A DNA stretch of 64,000 nucleotides, taken from NCBI GenBank assembly GCA_014526335.1, contig JACTAT010000034.1, positions 1 to 64,000 of the forward strand. Direction: 5' to 3'. The notes beneath the pieces were generated by a model, which saw nothing but the letters and a program-made list of their open reading frames with translations, was not told where the DNA came from and ran no database searches. Below are positions 24,303-36,289 of this stretch, one piece after another (within the stretch, counting starts at the first letter, position 1; the number at the start of each line of letters is the position of its first letter). The DNA is from Chrysaora quinquecirrha (lineage: Eukaryota; Cnidaria; Scyphozoa; Semaeostomeae; Pelagiidae). Made by a program: the position numbers and the translations under genes.

Positions 24303-24777
24303 AAGGTGGGCACAAACCGTGTCAACATCGTTGTCCAACATGTTGGCTGAAAATAGGCCAACATGTTGGAACGGTTTGCCATACCATCACAACATATCAG
24401 GTGTTTTAGGTTGCTGACGTCATCTAAAAATGGTCTTTCACACACATGGCCGGAAAGAAAGCAGCTGTTTGTTTACTGCTTGCACTTTTGGTTGATGACG
24501 AGGATGAAAAACTTGGGTCAACCTCAAGCCGTTCTCATTTCAAGGTCTCCGAAAAGAAGAACGACACTGAAAATGTTGTGCCAACATGTTGACGAGACAT
24601 AGCAAACCGTGCCAACACATCAATTTTGCTCGAATCGATGTAAATGTTGGTCAACATTTTCAAACTTGTTGTTTATTAGGCCAACGGCTATAGCAAACCG
24701 TGACAACATGTTTGCCAACAATTGTTGGTAGCAATGTTGGCCAACATGTTCGCACCGTTTGCGCCATCCTTTAGACG
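24303..24777. repeat. AACATGTTGG palindrome-rich element, copy 2 (475 bp)
   Basis: The left end (GGTGGGCACAAACCGTGTC) and the right end (GAACATGTTGGCC context followed by CACCGTTTGCGCCATCC) are imperfect inverted repeats of about 26 bp. The inside holds several copies of the palindrome CCAACATGTTGG and of GCAAACCGTG. The dense internal palindromes suggest iterated transposase binding sites, though no protein is encoded. Confidence 0.6.
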
Positions 24778-24806
24778 ATCCAGACGCGTTTTTGTTTGTA
24801 CACATG

Positions 24807-25210
24807 CACGCTTTTTTTTATATGGAACCACTTTATAAGGAACCTACATGTAGAAGGCCCGAAAATTTAAAGAACTTATACTACTAAAGAGAAAATCATT
24901 AAGGAACTTTTCGATGTTGAATGCTTTTATCACTGCAAATAATCAAGAATTAGAAAGCCTGTTCCATTCATTTTCAGTCGAAAATCACATAAATTGTACG
25001 TTAAGCATGTATCAAATGTTTCCTTGAGTCGTCTCGAGCTTTGCTCACATGCAAGTGTCTCTCTTTTATTGTTAAGACCACTGTATGCGCAGTTAAAATT
25101 AAGGAACTATTAAGGAACTTTTTGAACTACAATTGCCTCAAAAGAGGTAAAAAAAATAAGGAACTTTAAGAACTAGGCCTTGAGGTAGGTTCCTTATAAA
25201 AAAAAGCGTG
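24807..25210 (+). mobile_element. MITE family 1 (GGAAC word), copy A
   Basis: The termini are inverted repeats CACGCTTTTTTTTATATGG and, at the right, GGTTCCTTATAAAAAAAAGC to GCGTG. The interior repeats the word TAAGGAACT at least five times near both ends. Copies lie at 44821-46601 and 50364-50764, with fragments near 27895 and 33960-34060. A TA dinucleotide abuts the ends in the cleanest copy (44821-46601), suggesting a TA target as in mariner-type elements. Confidence 0.8.
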
Positions 25211-25310
25211 TAGTGTTTATTAGGCTAACATCTATAGCAAGCCGTGACAACATGTTCGCACCGTTTGCGCCATGCTTTAGATGATCCAGACGCGTTTTTG
25301 TTCCGTTTGA
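25211..25310. repeat. AACATGTTGG element, truncated copy 3
   Basis: TTTATTAGGCTAACATCTA and CACCGTTTGCGCCATGC match the right part of the 24303-24777 element. It lies directly against MITE copy A. Confidence 0.5.
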
Positions 25311-26101
25311 TACATTTTAGACATAAAGAAGAAATTTTCATTTTAAATTAAAACCTATAACAATATAGTGAGATAGTTTGTTTTTATCATCAGATATACT
25401 GGGTTTTGTTCAGTTTCAAAATGACCCTGTTTATTGCATCATGTTCTTATCCTCAGTACCCAAAATATATTAAGTACACCACCCGGCTGCTTGATGAAAT
25501 GTTAAGTCGTTTTCAACTTCGCTAGGTAAGTGGACGTGCACAGAAGCCGATGCGCATCGCAGCTATTTACTCGCCTTCGATTCAGTACACAAGAAACGGA
25601 TGAAAAACTTGTGTGGAGGCGAAAGACAATGCGTTAATCATAGGGTTTACCAAAGTTTACCAGTTTTCTTGACTATAATCAAAATATTTAGATTATCAAT
25701 TTTTACGCATGCAAAATAAGTATGAATTTTTAAAAGCATTTGACATCTAAATTATTTGATTTGATTGTCGAAATCTTTCGCAAACAGAAAATCCACCTTA
25801 ACGCAAACGTGGATGACAATGCAAAAACTGATAAGATTTTTAATTTCCCGAGATATTATATATACCATCAACGTTATCCTTGCTAAACGAGCATTTTTAT
25901 AAATTTTTCAACATTTCATGAATGATGCAGGTTGCCTCTCAGCCTGCCTTTGTCTTAATTTTTGATTGGCTTTTTAAAACCGATGGGTGTATCACTTCAT
26001 AAATCTCGTATATCTTCACGATAAATCTCCATAAATCTTACAAAATTTGTGAATCTTAAAAGTCCTATAAATCTCTTTAAAATCTTATGTTTTACTGAGT
26101 A
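25311..26101. other. No gene recognised
   Basis: This is AT-rich spacer sequence. The near-end stretch (25990-26090) repeats CATAAATCTC-like words several times and may be degenerate repeat DNA, similar to 34080-34130. Confidence 0.3.
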
Positions 26102-26486
26102 CACTTTTTTTTAATAAGCAACCGCTCAATAAGGAACTAGGGCTGAACGACCTTAACATTAAGCAACTTGGGGCTCAATTGAATTACTGTAAGCAACTAA
26201 GAAGTCAAACAACCAAGCTTATTCTCTTTCATGTGTTAGGAAATTGTTCTTCGTTCTTATGTTTTGCATGTTGAATTCGTTAGCTAACGTTTTTCCACTT
26301 ACTGTCTCCCAAAAGTCATGTTGTAGGCCTAACAGATGACGATTTTGACCCGCGAAGTCAGGGGTGGTTGGTTAGGTACAAAAAATGTTAAGCAACGTTT
26401 AAGCAACTTTGAGGGCTGAAATGTCTAAAATTCTATGCAACTTTGAGGACTGGACGAAAGTCAAATTGCTTATTTTAAAAAAAGTG
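26102..26486 (+). mobile_element. MITE family 2 (GCAAC word), copy A
   Basis: It is flanked by TA and begins CACTTTTTTTTAATAAGCAA and ends in TTATTTTAAAAAAAGTG. The interior repeats TAAGCAACTT and, near one end, GCAACTTTGAGGGCTGA. It is closely related in layout to family 1, but GGAAC is almost everywhere GCAAC. A second copy, inverted, is at 51556-51940. Confidence 0.75.
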
Positions 26487-26721
26487 TATGTGAGTATGCC
26501 TTGATTGATTCACCGGAGCATGACTCAGCCAGACAGCAATTGTAGGAAGAGTGCGCGCGTTCTTCAATACAAAGACGTAATCTTACGTTAAGCTTAAGTC
26601 TTTGAGACCAAATCCAGTCAGTTTTACAATCATAATGAAAGAAAGTTTCAGAAAGCAAGTCTTGAAATACTCGTTTTTATGTTCGAAGAATTTCGAACAT
26701 ATTGGTGTGGGGTGGCGTGTC

Positions 26722-26763
<42 letters not shown>

Positions 26764-27084
26764 CAACGCTCGAACAATGGAAAACGTGTAACAATAGCAT
26801 AAGCATTTCAAGAATGCCCTTAGAGCCATTGTCTCGGCAATTGATGCGCAATTAGCGGTTGGTTTTTCACAATGGCGGCCTGCAAACGGCTTTGTCAATC
26901 TTAGGTCATGTGACAATTGTTCTACTGATTCGTAATAGTTAACTATGAGTCATTGTTGTTTACTTCTTAAACGATGGCAAATTGCCACATTGGTCTAGTT
27001 AATGACATTTCAAACATTCTCATCATCAATCATAGAGTCTGGGCAAGAGCGGCAATTTCAAAATACTTTTCAAAGCAAATCGTC
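26487..27084. repeat. Spacer with a short CTAA microsatellite
   Basis: An uninterrupted CTAA run of about nine units lies near 26726-26763. Nothing else is recognised. Confidence 0.5.
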
Positions 27085-27413
27085 ATCATTCTCACCATCA
27101 TCATCATCATAATAATCATCATCATCATCATGATTACCATCACTGACGATGTGGCTGTGGCAAGATCTAAAGGAACGGCATCACCACCACAATCACCCTT
27201 ACAACCATCACCACCACCACCCCTATCTCCACCACCACAACCACCCCTACAACCATCACCACGATCACCCTTATCACCACAACCACCCCCCTATAACCAC
27301 CACCACAACCACCTCTACAACCATCACCACGATCACCCCTATCACAACCACCAGCCTCCCCCCTTATCACCACCACCACAACCACCCCTACAACCTTCAC
27401 CACGACCACCTTT
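27085..27413. repeat. CAT/CAC microsatellite block, left part
   Basis: ATC/CAT units (27087-27140) are followed by degenerate CACCACNACC repeats. The His- and Pro-rich ORFs here on both strands are products of the microsatellite. The block continues at 27619 after the insertion at 27414-27618. Confidence 0.9.
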
Positions 27414-27618
27414 CCAGGGTGGAATCCATGTAGCCTACGCCGGAGAAATCCGGCGTGGAGTTTGGAAAATTGTTGGCGTACTGGCGTGAATCTTTCAGAA
27501 AACAATAGCAAACATTACTATTTTCCTAATAGAACAATGGATCTATTTTTTCGTTTGGCGTGAAAGCAGTTTTCATGGCGTAATCTCCGGCGTAAAGATA
27601 ACATGGATTCCACCCTGG
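27414..27618. mobile_element. 205-bp MITE with 8-bp target duplication
   Basis: The 18-bp termini are perfect inverted repeats, CCAGGGTGGAATCCATGT and its complement. The duplicated target CCACCTTT (27406-27413 and 27619-27626) is exact. The subterminal sequence holds ACGCCGGAGA in opposite orientations, including the palindrome ACGCCGGAGAAATCCGGCGT. The 8-bp duplication favours a hAT-type origin. Confidence 0.9.
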
Positions 27619-27810
27619 CCACCTTTATCAGCACCACCACAACCCCCCTACAATCATCACCACGATCATCCCTATCACCACCACCACATCCACCCTACCA
27701 CCACAATCACCCCTACCAACCAGCATCATAATCATCGTGGTCATCAACATCATCATCATAACCACCACCATTATCATAATAATCATCATCGTCATCGTTT
27801 TGCACACCGA
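27619..27810. repeat. CAT/CAC microsatellite block, right part
   Basis: This continues the block at 27085-27413, with ATC/ATA units near 27735-27800. A family 1 MITE fragment (TTTATAAGGAACTTTAAGG) follows near 27895-27935. Confidence 0.85.
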
Positions 27811-28621
27811 TAAACATCTTTCATCATTTGACCGAAATAGCTATATTCAACCAGAGTCGTTCTTCGAACATGCCCATAGGGCCCCTATGTTTTTTATAAG
27901 GAACACCTTTATAAGGAACTTTAAGGAACTGTCGAGGCTCGGATGAAAAACTAAGAAACTCTTTTTTAAACAACAAGACGGTTTGTACGAAAAGGAACAG
28001 AAATGCTGGTTAAATACCATTTAAGCAGGGTTAATGTCGAAAGAAGCTGAGTTCTAAAAAGTAACAATATTCTTATCAGCGTTACAGCAGTGGCGTGCCT
28101 CCTCTTGAGTCCGAGGCTTATGTTTAATAGCATTTATGAACTGCTTGTGAACTTGGATGGTGATTTAAGAATTTACCTTAATGGTTTGGAGTTGTTTTCT
28201 TCCTACGAATTAGGTTATCTTATCTTTCCCTAATTGGTAGTTATAGTGTCATGACAACATAACTGCTATGCAAAATCTAATATTGCTGAGGGTGTGTCAA
28301 TTGAAACTCCTATGGATAGCCTTATAAGTATATCTCTTGTATTTGAACCATTGTTTCCTGGTACATAAACGATCGCTTTAGCAACCGGCTTTTCAGATCG
28401 AACAGTTATCAGTTAGGATATGACCGGATTATCAAGACACGCAATTTCTGTTGGTTTCTTCGTTCTTTGGTAATTTGGAGCAGCTCTGGTATCTTGAGAT
28501 TGTATTTCCCGAAGTACGTCTAAGGACAAGTTTGGTCAAGAGTTTACAGCGACGTCTTTTCCGGTGAGACCGTTCTGATTTATATCTTATTAATTGAAAT
28601 AACTCTGGGTAGTCATTAATC

Positions 28622-29265
28622 ATGTCTGAAGAACGTAACGATGCTCATACCTCTGAGGGACGAGGTACTGAGTCACGTCTATCGGCTTTGGAGTCATCGA
28701 TTGCGAATATCCAAGAAACTCTTAACGTTGCTCTCTTGGGTCAGAAAGCTCAAAGTTCATCCCAAGGTCATGTAGTTCCCAGATAAGGGGCCAGGTGCCC
28801 TCTGCGTAAGCCCCAAATTTTGTAGAGGTTGCGACCTCAAATGCTAATTCCTGTGGCTTATTGACTCAGAGCCTTTCCAGTCAGGGTATGGCATCTCTCG
28901 CGCTACCGTTTTTTCGTGTATACCGGATGAAAAAACTGGTTCTTGGGTTCTTAACCCTCAACAGTTCAATGTCAATTGTTGTTATGGGAGGTCTTCCTCC
29001 TGTCCCTGGATTCGTTGCTGCTATGATAGACAAGAATAAATATGTTGATTTGATGTTGCTTAGACTATGTAATTTGCCTAAGTTGCCTACCGTAGCCCCT
29101 ATGGGTGCACAGCTGGATCGTCTGCTTCAGAAAGAGCTAAAACCAATTGTTTCATTCGTTGATTGGGCCGAAGCATGGGCGGTGTTTGCATCAGTTGTTG
29201 CAAAGAAACAGCCTGATAAGCTCCCATCGTTGATATCGTATATATATATATATATTTTTTTTTGA
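28622..29265 (+). pseudogene. DIRS-like retrotransposon, gag-like part
   Basis: A first open segment begins at ATG 28622 (SEERNDAHTSEGRG) and stops near 28785. A second at 28861-29265 carries GGLPPVPGFVAAMID and LPKLPTVAPMGAQLD, the type of segment found before the RT in DIRS elements. It is interrupted by stops and by a (TA)n tract at about 29238-29258. The 5' boundary of the element was not found, and no terminal repeat was identified between 27950 and 28621. Confidence 0.6.
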
Positions 29266-29599
29266 TCGTTGCAAAAGCTAGCCGCGATTTTCCTGGTCTG
29301 GGTTGGCTAGAATATGATAAAGCATTTCGCAAGCAGGCCGCAAGTAATCTAAGCGTTTGTTCGTTTTTCTCTGCATCCAGAAGCTACGTGGGTGCTTAAT
29401 GGGATTACATTTGGTTTGGATATTTGGGTGCGAGGTGCCCCATCAGTTTCAGCAAAGAAAAATTGCCTTTTTCGGCTAGGCAAAAGCCTGAAATTATTGA
29501 TTCTTATCTCAAAGAAGAGCTTAAATTTGGTTCGACTGGGCCCGTTTTTCTGAACCTCCTTTTGATAATCTTCAGATAAATCGTTTTGGTGTTATCCCC

Positions 29600-30730
29600 A
29601 AATCAACTGTTGGTTAATGGCGCTTAATAACTGACTTGTCACATCCTATTAATCACAGCGTAAACTATTTCATACCGGATAGTTTGGCTGAGGTTTCCTA
29701 TGTTGGTATCCCTGAAGCAATTCAGAACATTATGCAGTTTGGTAAAGGTACTTTGTTGGCTAAATTTGATATCAAAAGAGCCTATCGTTTATTACCAGTA
29801 CGTCCTGAACATACCTGGGCATGAATTGGCAGGGTCAGTTTTACGTCGATTTGGCTTTGCCATTTGGATTAAGGTCTGCACCAAAAATTTTTTACAAGAT
29901 TTGCAGATGTCCTTCAATAAATTTTTGAATCTCGTCGAAACGAGGCTGTGGTGCAACATTATTTAGCTGATTTTCTTATTATTGGAAAACCGGGCTCTGA
30001 CGAGTGCCAGAAGTTACTGAATACTTCCTTGGATATTTGTCAGCGCTTGGGCGTTCCATTAGCTGAGGAAAAAACAGAGGGTCCCTCCACAACATTAACC
30101 TTTTCGGGTTTTGTTTTGGATACCGAAAAATTAGAAATGCGGTTACCAAGGAAAAAATGGAAAAAATAAAGCAGCATCTTGAGTTTTGGTCTAGTCGTAG
30201 GTTTGGTCCTAAGCGACAATTCCTGTCACTACTCGGCAGTTTGCAGCATTGCTGCCAGGCTATTGTTGTGGCACGCCCATTTTTACGGAGATTGATTGAC
30301 GGAGCATCTTCTGTAAAAGAATTGCATCACAACGTGTATCTTTCGTCTTGGGAACGGGATGCTATTTCCTGGTGGAATTCCCTTTTATGTCAATGGAATG
30401 GACGTAGTCTATTTTTGTACCGTACTTGGGAAAAGGCCCCAGATATACACATTTCATCTGATGCTGCAGGGAGCTTAGGTTATGCGGCTATGTTTGGCAA
30501 TCAGTGGTTCGCAAATCGTTGGCCTGCGTGTGCTGATGCGTTAAACATTGCGATTAAAGAATTAATTCCAATTGTTTTGGCTGCAAACATTTGGGGGGCG
30601 TTATGGGAACGTAAGCGTGTGGCTTTCCGTTGCGATAACATGGCAGTGGTTCTTGTTTCAAAATGGAACTTGCAGGGACCGTCACCTGGCCTTTTTACTC
30701 GGGGAATTGTCAATTCTAGCGATTACGTGT
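29600..30730 (+). pseudogene. DIRS-like reverse transcriptase and RNase H, decayed
   Basis: Fragments in shifting frames give WRLITDLSHPINHSVN, LAKFDIKRAYRLLPVRP, a QFYVDLALPFGLRSAPKIF context, LTFSGFVLDTEKLEM and, in the RNase H part, APDIHISSDAAGSLGY and FRCDNMAVV. These are characteristic DIRS RT-RH blocks. The active-site segment reads HYLADFLIIG where the family has a D before the second D, so one catalytic Asp is replaced by Ala. At least three frame changes make it inactive. Confidence 0.8.
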
Positions 30731-30779
30731 AATTTTACCTTCACTGCAATCCATATTCCAGGTGCAAAAAATGTTCGAG

Positions 30780-31303
30780 CTGTCGCTCTATCTCGTTTTG
30801 ATTTTCAGAGTTTTTCAACGTTTCCCCAAATGCGGCTTTAGTTCCTCTGACGGTGCCAGAAACGTTTCTGATGTAGCTAATTTCGCCTCCTTGGACAATG
30901 ATTGGCAGCATTTGATGAAAAATGCTTTAGCTCAGACCACTCAGAAAACTTATGCCTATGCGCAGAAACAATTTATAAACTTTTGTAGTGACAATGGATT
31001 TTAAACATTAATGGTTCACTGTTTCCAGTTTGCTTCGTTTCATTGCCAGTCTAAGTAAAAATTGCACGGCTTCATCTTTCAAAAACGAAACTGAATAATC
31101 GTTTGGAAAAGGTTTTAACCCAAGTTGGCTTGCCAAAGACCTTTCTTCTTCATAGTTTTAGAGTTGGTGCTGCTACAACTGCAGCCTCTCTGGGCTTTCC
31201 AGATTATTTGATTCAAGCCATGGGGCGTTGGACAAGTGATGCCTACAAAGTCTATATTAAACTCCCCAGAGACAATTATTTTCAGCTTCGAAAGCTTTGA
31301 GTT
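30780..31303 (+). pseudogene. DIRS-like tyrosine recombinase remnant
   Basis: The N-terminal core-binding part (LAQTTQKTYAYAQKQFINFC) and the C-terminal catalytic part (FLLHSFRVGAATTAA, then MGRWTSDAYKVYIK) are present. The catalytic HxxR and the tyrosine of YKVYIK are retained. The middle of the domain, including the first catalytic Arg region, is deleted around 31004-31090. A tyrosine recombinase instead of a DDE integrase identifies the element as DIRS/Ngaro type. Confidence 0.8.
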
Positions 31304-31675
31304 CGATGAATTCTTTTCGCTAGTGTATTTATCTACTGTAACATGTCATTGTTGATACGCCTATCTGTTTCGAAAGTTTGCTAGATTGTCCTGGCCTTGC
31401 GTTTCAATTACAATACCTTTACCACATATGTCGCAAAAACAAGCAAAACTAATAGGGCATATTCAAAAGATGCCTTTATTCAGCATTTAGGGAAATTAGA
31501 AGGGCATTTGACAGCTATTTCTCAAAATAACTTGAACTAATGTTGTTTCTTTTCCCATTTTGGTACTAAAATGAACGGTTTTGAAATTCGATTTTCTTCG
31601 ATTCTTCTGATTGTATCTACCGAATTGTAGGGTTTAATTGAAAATAAGTAGGTTGGCTAATTGGATTCACTCGTA

Positions 31676-31757
31676 GGCGTTCCTTTCGATTTGATAGGCT
31701 GAGAATGAGCAATAGAGCGTTCCTTTCGATTTGATAGGCTGAGAATGAGTAATAGAA
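31676..31757. repeat. 41-bp direct duplication
   Basis: GCGTTCCTTTCGATTTGATA with its following 20 bases occurs twice in tandem just before the 37-bp satellite. Confidence 0.85.
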
Positions 31758-31807
31758 TGAGCATTGATTTATACCAATTTGCTATTGTTGCATATTTGCT
31801 ATTGCGA

Positions 31808-33472
31808 TGCTTCAATGATTAGATTAAATGATGTTGTGTGATACATCAATGCTAAAGTGATCAAATGATGTTGTGTGATACATCAATGCTGAAGTGATCA
31901 AATGATGTTGTGTGATACATCAATGCTGAAGTGATTAAATGATGTCGTGTGATACATCAATGCTTAAGTGATTAAATGATGCTGTGTGATACATCAATGC
32001 AAATGATTAAACGATGTTGTGTGATACATCAATGCTAAAGTGATCAAATGATGTTGTGTGATACATCAATGCTAAAGTGATCAAATGATGCTGTGTGATA
32101 CATCAATGCTTAAGTGAGTAAACGATGTTGTGTGATACATCAATGCTAAAGTGATCAAATGATGCTGTGTGATACATCAATGCTAAAGTGATCAAATGAT
32201 GTCGTGTGATACATCAATGCTTAAGTGATTAAATGATGCTGTGTGATACATCAATGCTTAAGTGATTAAATGATGTTGTGTGATACATCAATGCTTAAGT
32301 GAGTAAACGATGTTGTGTGATACATCAATGCTAAAGTGATCAAATGATGCTGTGTGATACATCAATGCTAAAGTGATCAAATGATGTCGTGTGATACATC
32401 AATGCTTAAGTGATCAAATGATGTCGTGTGATACATCAATGCTTAAGTGATTAAATGATGCTGTGTGATACATCAATGCTTAAGTGATTAAATGATGCTG
32501 TGTGATACATCAATGCTTAAGTGAGTAAACGATGTTGTGTGATACATCAATGCTAAAGTGATCAAATGATGCTGTGTGATACATCAATGCTAAAGTGATC
32601 AAATGATGTCGTGTGATACATCAATGCTTAAGTGATCAAATGATGTCGTGTGATACATCAATGCTTAAGTGATTAAATGATGCTGTGTGATACATCAATG
32701 CTTAAGTGATTAAATGATGCTGTGTGATACATCAATGCAAATGATTAAACGATGTCGTGTGATACATCAATGCTTGAGTGATCAAATGATGTTGTGTGAT
32801 ACATCAATGCAAATGATTAAACGATATTGTGTGATATATCAATGCTTAAGTGATTAAATGATGCTGTGTGATACATCAATGCAAATGATTAAACGATGTT
32901 GTGTGATACATCAATGCTAAAGTGATCAAATGATGTTGTGTGATACATCAATGCTAAAGTGATCAAATGATGTTGTGTGATACATCAATGCTAATGTGAT
33001 CAAATGATGTTGTGTGATACATCAATGCTAAAGTGATCAAATGATGCTGTGTGATACATCAATGCTAAAGTGATCAAATGATGTTGTGTGATACATCAAT
33101 GCTAAAGTGATCAAATGATGTTGTGTGATACATCAATGCTAAAGTGATCAAATGATGTTGTGTGATACATCAATGCTAAAGTGATCAAATGATGTTGTGT
33201 GATACATCAATGCTAAAGTGATCAAATGATGTTGTGTGATACATCAATGCTAAAGTGATCAAATGATGTTGTGTGATACATCAATGCTAAACTGATTAAA
33301 TGATGTTGTGTGATACATCAATGCTAAAGTGATCAAATGATGTTGTGTGATACATCAATGCTAAAGTGATTAAATGATGTTGTGTGATACATCAATGCTA
33401 AAGTGATTAAATGATGTTGTGTGATACATCAATGCTAATGTGATTAAATGATGTTGTGTGATACATCAATGT
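31808..33472. repeat. 37-bp satellite, about 45 copies
   Basis: The unit is AAATGATGTTGTGTGATACA followed by TCAATGCTAAAGTGATC. Copies vary at a few fixed positions: GTT/GCT/GTC, CTAAAG/CTTAAG/CAAATG and AAATG/AAACG. Variants recur in blocks, so the array has grown by segmental duplication. Each unit contains the inverted pair TGATGT/ACATCA, able to form a small hairpin. It lies downstream of the DIRS remnant. Confidence 0.95.
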
Positions 33473-34705
33473 GAATTCGCCGGTGCTGCCACCTTTTTAG
33501 GCAGGCGTAGCCTTATGCTCACTGTCCACTTTGGCTATTGTTTTCTTTAGAAGGGGCTGCTAACTGCCGGTGAGGTTAGCTGCTCTCTGTCCTTCCACTT
33601 ATTGGTTTTGAGTTCGATTTTATGAAATTATGACTTTATTCCTGCTAATTTTATTTAGGATTTTTAGGGTTGGGAGAAGTTGTTTTATTTGTTAGCGTCT
33701 TATTTACGGTTGGTGATTGGGGTCACACTACGTGTTCTGTGGCCGTAGTTTGCTTTGCAAATCGGAATCACCGACCGTAAACGAAAATTTCTGCTCAAGC
33801 AAACGGGTTGGTACACTGACAGCCCATTTTCTTGAGAAACATTAAGTACAATATATTTCCCACCGTTCTTCCCCAAAAGGCTCTATTATACTTGAAGTAA
33901 GAAATGAAGAATAGTTTCTATGAATTTGCTATAAAAATTAGTATTTATCCATATCCCATGACAAGGAACAGTATAAGGAACTTTCAACCTCATTTTGTTG
34001 AAAAATTAAGGAACTCCAGCCTCAACTCAGATCAAAGGTTCCTTATAAAAAAACGTGTATCTAGAAAAGATTGAAGAGATCCCTATAAAAATCTTTGTAA
34101 ATCTCAATAAATCCCATAAATCTCGTACGCCATTTTTAGTAATGATACATCCCTCGTTTGAAACCTTATCAATATCATCCCTCGCTTGATCGAAGCCCTG
34201 GGGGTTGTTTCATTGTTCCAAAGTCTTGACGTGCCGCGCGGGTTTTCCAAACCCACCCGTGTTTACCGATAAACTCTGCTACTCCATTTAAGAAGAAAAA
34301 AAACAAAGAAATCTTTTACCCATATGTACCAATATCCTAACTTTTAAGACCCAATTTTAACACCCCACGCAACTCTTGTGGCGAAAATGGTCTTTCGCTG
34401 AAAACTAAAATTCATTTACCCGATCTGCACGATAAAATCTAAATAGAAAAAGAATTATCAACCTTAAAGCAGTGTATGACTAAAAGTTTTTTATGTATTT
34501 TACCACCCATGTGTAGAGATTACGAGAAAACAAACCCATATGTTGGGAAATTGTTGCCGAATAAGTTACCATGAAGGTTCGAGCAAAAACGATTAAGCTG
34601 TATTGTCGTGTAGTTTCGGTCTCGGTTTCGGAGATAGCAGAAAAACTTTACAAATTTCTTAGTTTAATGTTTCTTATAAAGATCTTTCTTATAAAAACAC
34701 GTATA
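33473..34705. other. Spacer with an inverted repeat and MITE fragment
   Basis: An inverted repeat (TTTACGGTTGGTGATT at 33703-33718 with its complement at 33766-33781, one mismatch) encloses 47 bases. A family 1 MITE fragment lies at about 33960-34062 (ending TTATAAAAAAACGTG). No gene is recognised. Confidence 0.5.
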
Positions 34706-35472
34706 CAGTTGACATCCGCTATCTCGAACTCTCAACGGACACTGAAATTTGTTCGAGATAGCGAATGTTCGAAATAACGGATGCCCCATATAAATATAAC
34801 AAATTATAGCTTTTTAAGTCAGAAAAGGAACCCCGATTAACATGCAGGGTTACTGATCCAAAATTTCATCAAATAAGTCAGTTATTTTTTACATAGGAGT
34901 CAAAGCTCATCTGCTTTCATCCGAGCTTTCATCCCTACTATCGGTGAAATTGAGATAATGGCGATGCAGCACATCTCCGTGCGCTAAAAACAGGCAGAGA
35001 TTACAGGCATCTCATCTGGGTGGGAAGGGAGTTCTGAAAGAGAACATTTCTGCCAGGAATTTCCTGTAAAGCTTTTGTACTGATTTCTTTATGAACAAAT
35101 CATCATCGATCAAGCTGTTTCTTTCGATAGCAGCACGGTAAGACTCTCATACTGGCAATCCATCGAAGTTCCTGAGCTTCATCTATTGTATACATGGGCG
35201 GCATATCACTTAGCTACTGCCTTTCCCGCTATGCGAACTTATACATATTTTCAGCCTGTCTCTTTATCCAGTTCAGCAGAAAATTTGGCAAAGTTCGAGA
35301 TAAAGAGCAGGTTTTCCTCCATGGGAAGTCGAAAATGGTTCGAGACAGCGAATGTTCGAGATAACGGGATTCGAGATAGCGGATGATTTTTCTATACAAA
35401 CCCTTATAGCAAAACGAGGGAAATGGAAAATCGTTCGAGATAGTGAATGTTCGAAATAGCGGATGTCAACTG
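34706..35472. mobile_element. pogo/Tigger-like nonautonomous element (767 bp)
   Basis: The ends are inverted repeats beginning CAGTTGACATCCGCTATC and continuing to TCGAAC, with TA on both sides (34704-34705 and 35473-35474). A TA target and CAGTTGA...TCGAAC ends are typical of pogo/Tigger elements. The subterminal regions repeat TTCGAGATAGCGAATGTTCG several times. No transposase is encoded. Confidence 0.8.
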
Positions 35473-35474
35473 TA

Positions 35475-36289
35475 TCTTCAGAAACCATAGCAGACCAAAT
35501 TTTGCAGCAATTATTCACAACATTGCTTAAGTTTGTTGCTTCTACCCCAAGTTTATTTTAACTTCCATTTGAAAACTAAACAAAAACGTCCTGAATTATT
35601 GCATTGAAATTAAATTGCATTCCTAAAATGAAGTATGGAGTAGCTTGTTTCCTTGTCAACTGGCTATTAGAATCCTGAAACTTGATTGGTGGAGCTGTGA
35701 CAGCACTTGTCACGTGAGTTAACAGGTGGCCAATCTTCAGTGAACAGTTCGAAGCGGCTGGAAATTCTCCCTGCTCTTCACGTAATTAGCTGCGCCCGAA
35801 ACGGCAGACGTTTTTGCAATGAATTAAAAGGTAGGTAGTTTGTCTTATATTTTTCGTTCTTTTGATAAGAATTAGAATTTGAAATTACTCAAACGTGTAT
35901 ATTTCCTTGTATATTTCTAGACATGAATTATTGTTAAAAGTCACGAATCATACTTTTCATAAACAGGTACTAGGCACTTAAACGTACAATACTAACCATA
36001 GAAAATTTTTATAAGAAATTTAAACAAAGCTTTGTACTGAACTTCCTTGATTTTCAAAGTTGAGTACTGCAAACGTTTCTCGAAGCCGAATCCAAAATTT
36101 TGAAATTTCCAAAAGTTTGAAATTTCCAAAAGTTTGAAATTTCCAAAAGTTTGAAATTTGAAAGTTTGAAATTCAACATGTATGCAGTACCATCCTTCTA
36201 TCTAGATGTATTACTGTTGTTAAGCTACACTATATAAAGTTTCGTCTCAACATCTTCGGAACATGGAGCCGTTTCTTTGCGCGACAGAA
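35475..36289. repeat. Spacer with a short tandem repeat
   Basis: A 17-bp unit (TTTGAAATTTCCAAAAG) is repeated about three and a half times at about 36095-36170. The remainder is unremarkable AT-rich DNA. Confidence 0.6.

Noticed and set aside
27149..27511. His- and Pro-rich ORFs on both strands
   Set aside because: They reflect CAT/CAC microsatellite, not a histidine-rich protein.
31808..33472. CRISPR-like array
   Set aside because: The 37-bp units are contiguous with no unique spacers, and the host is an animal.
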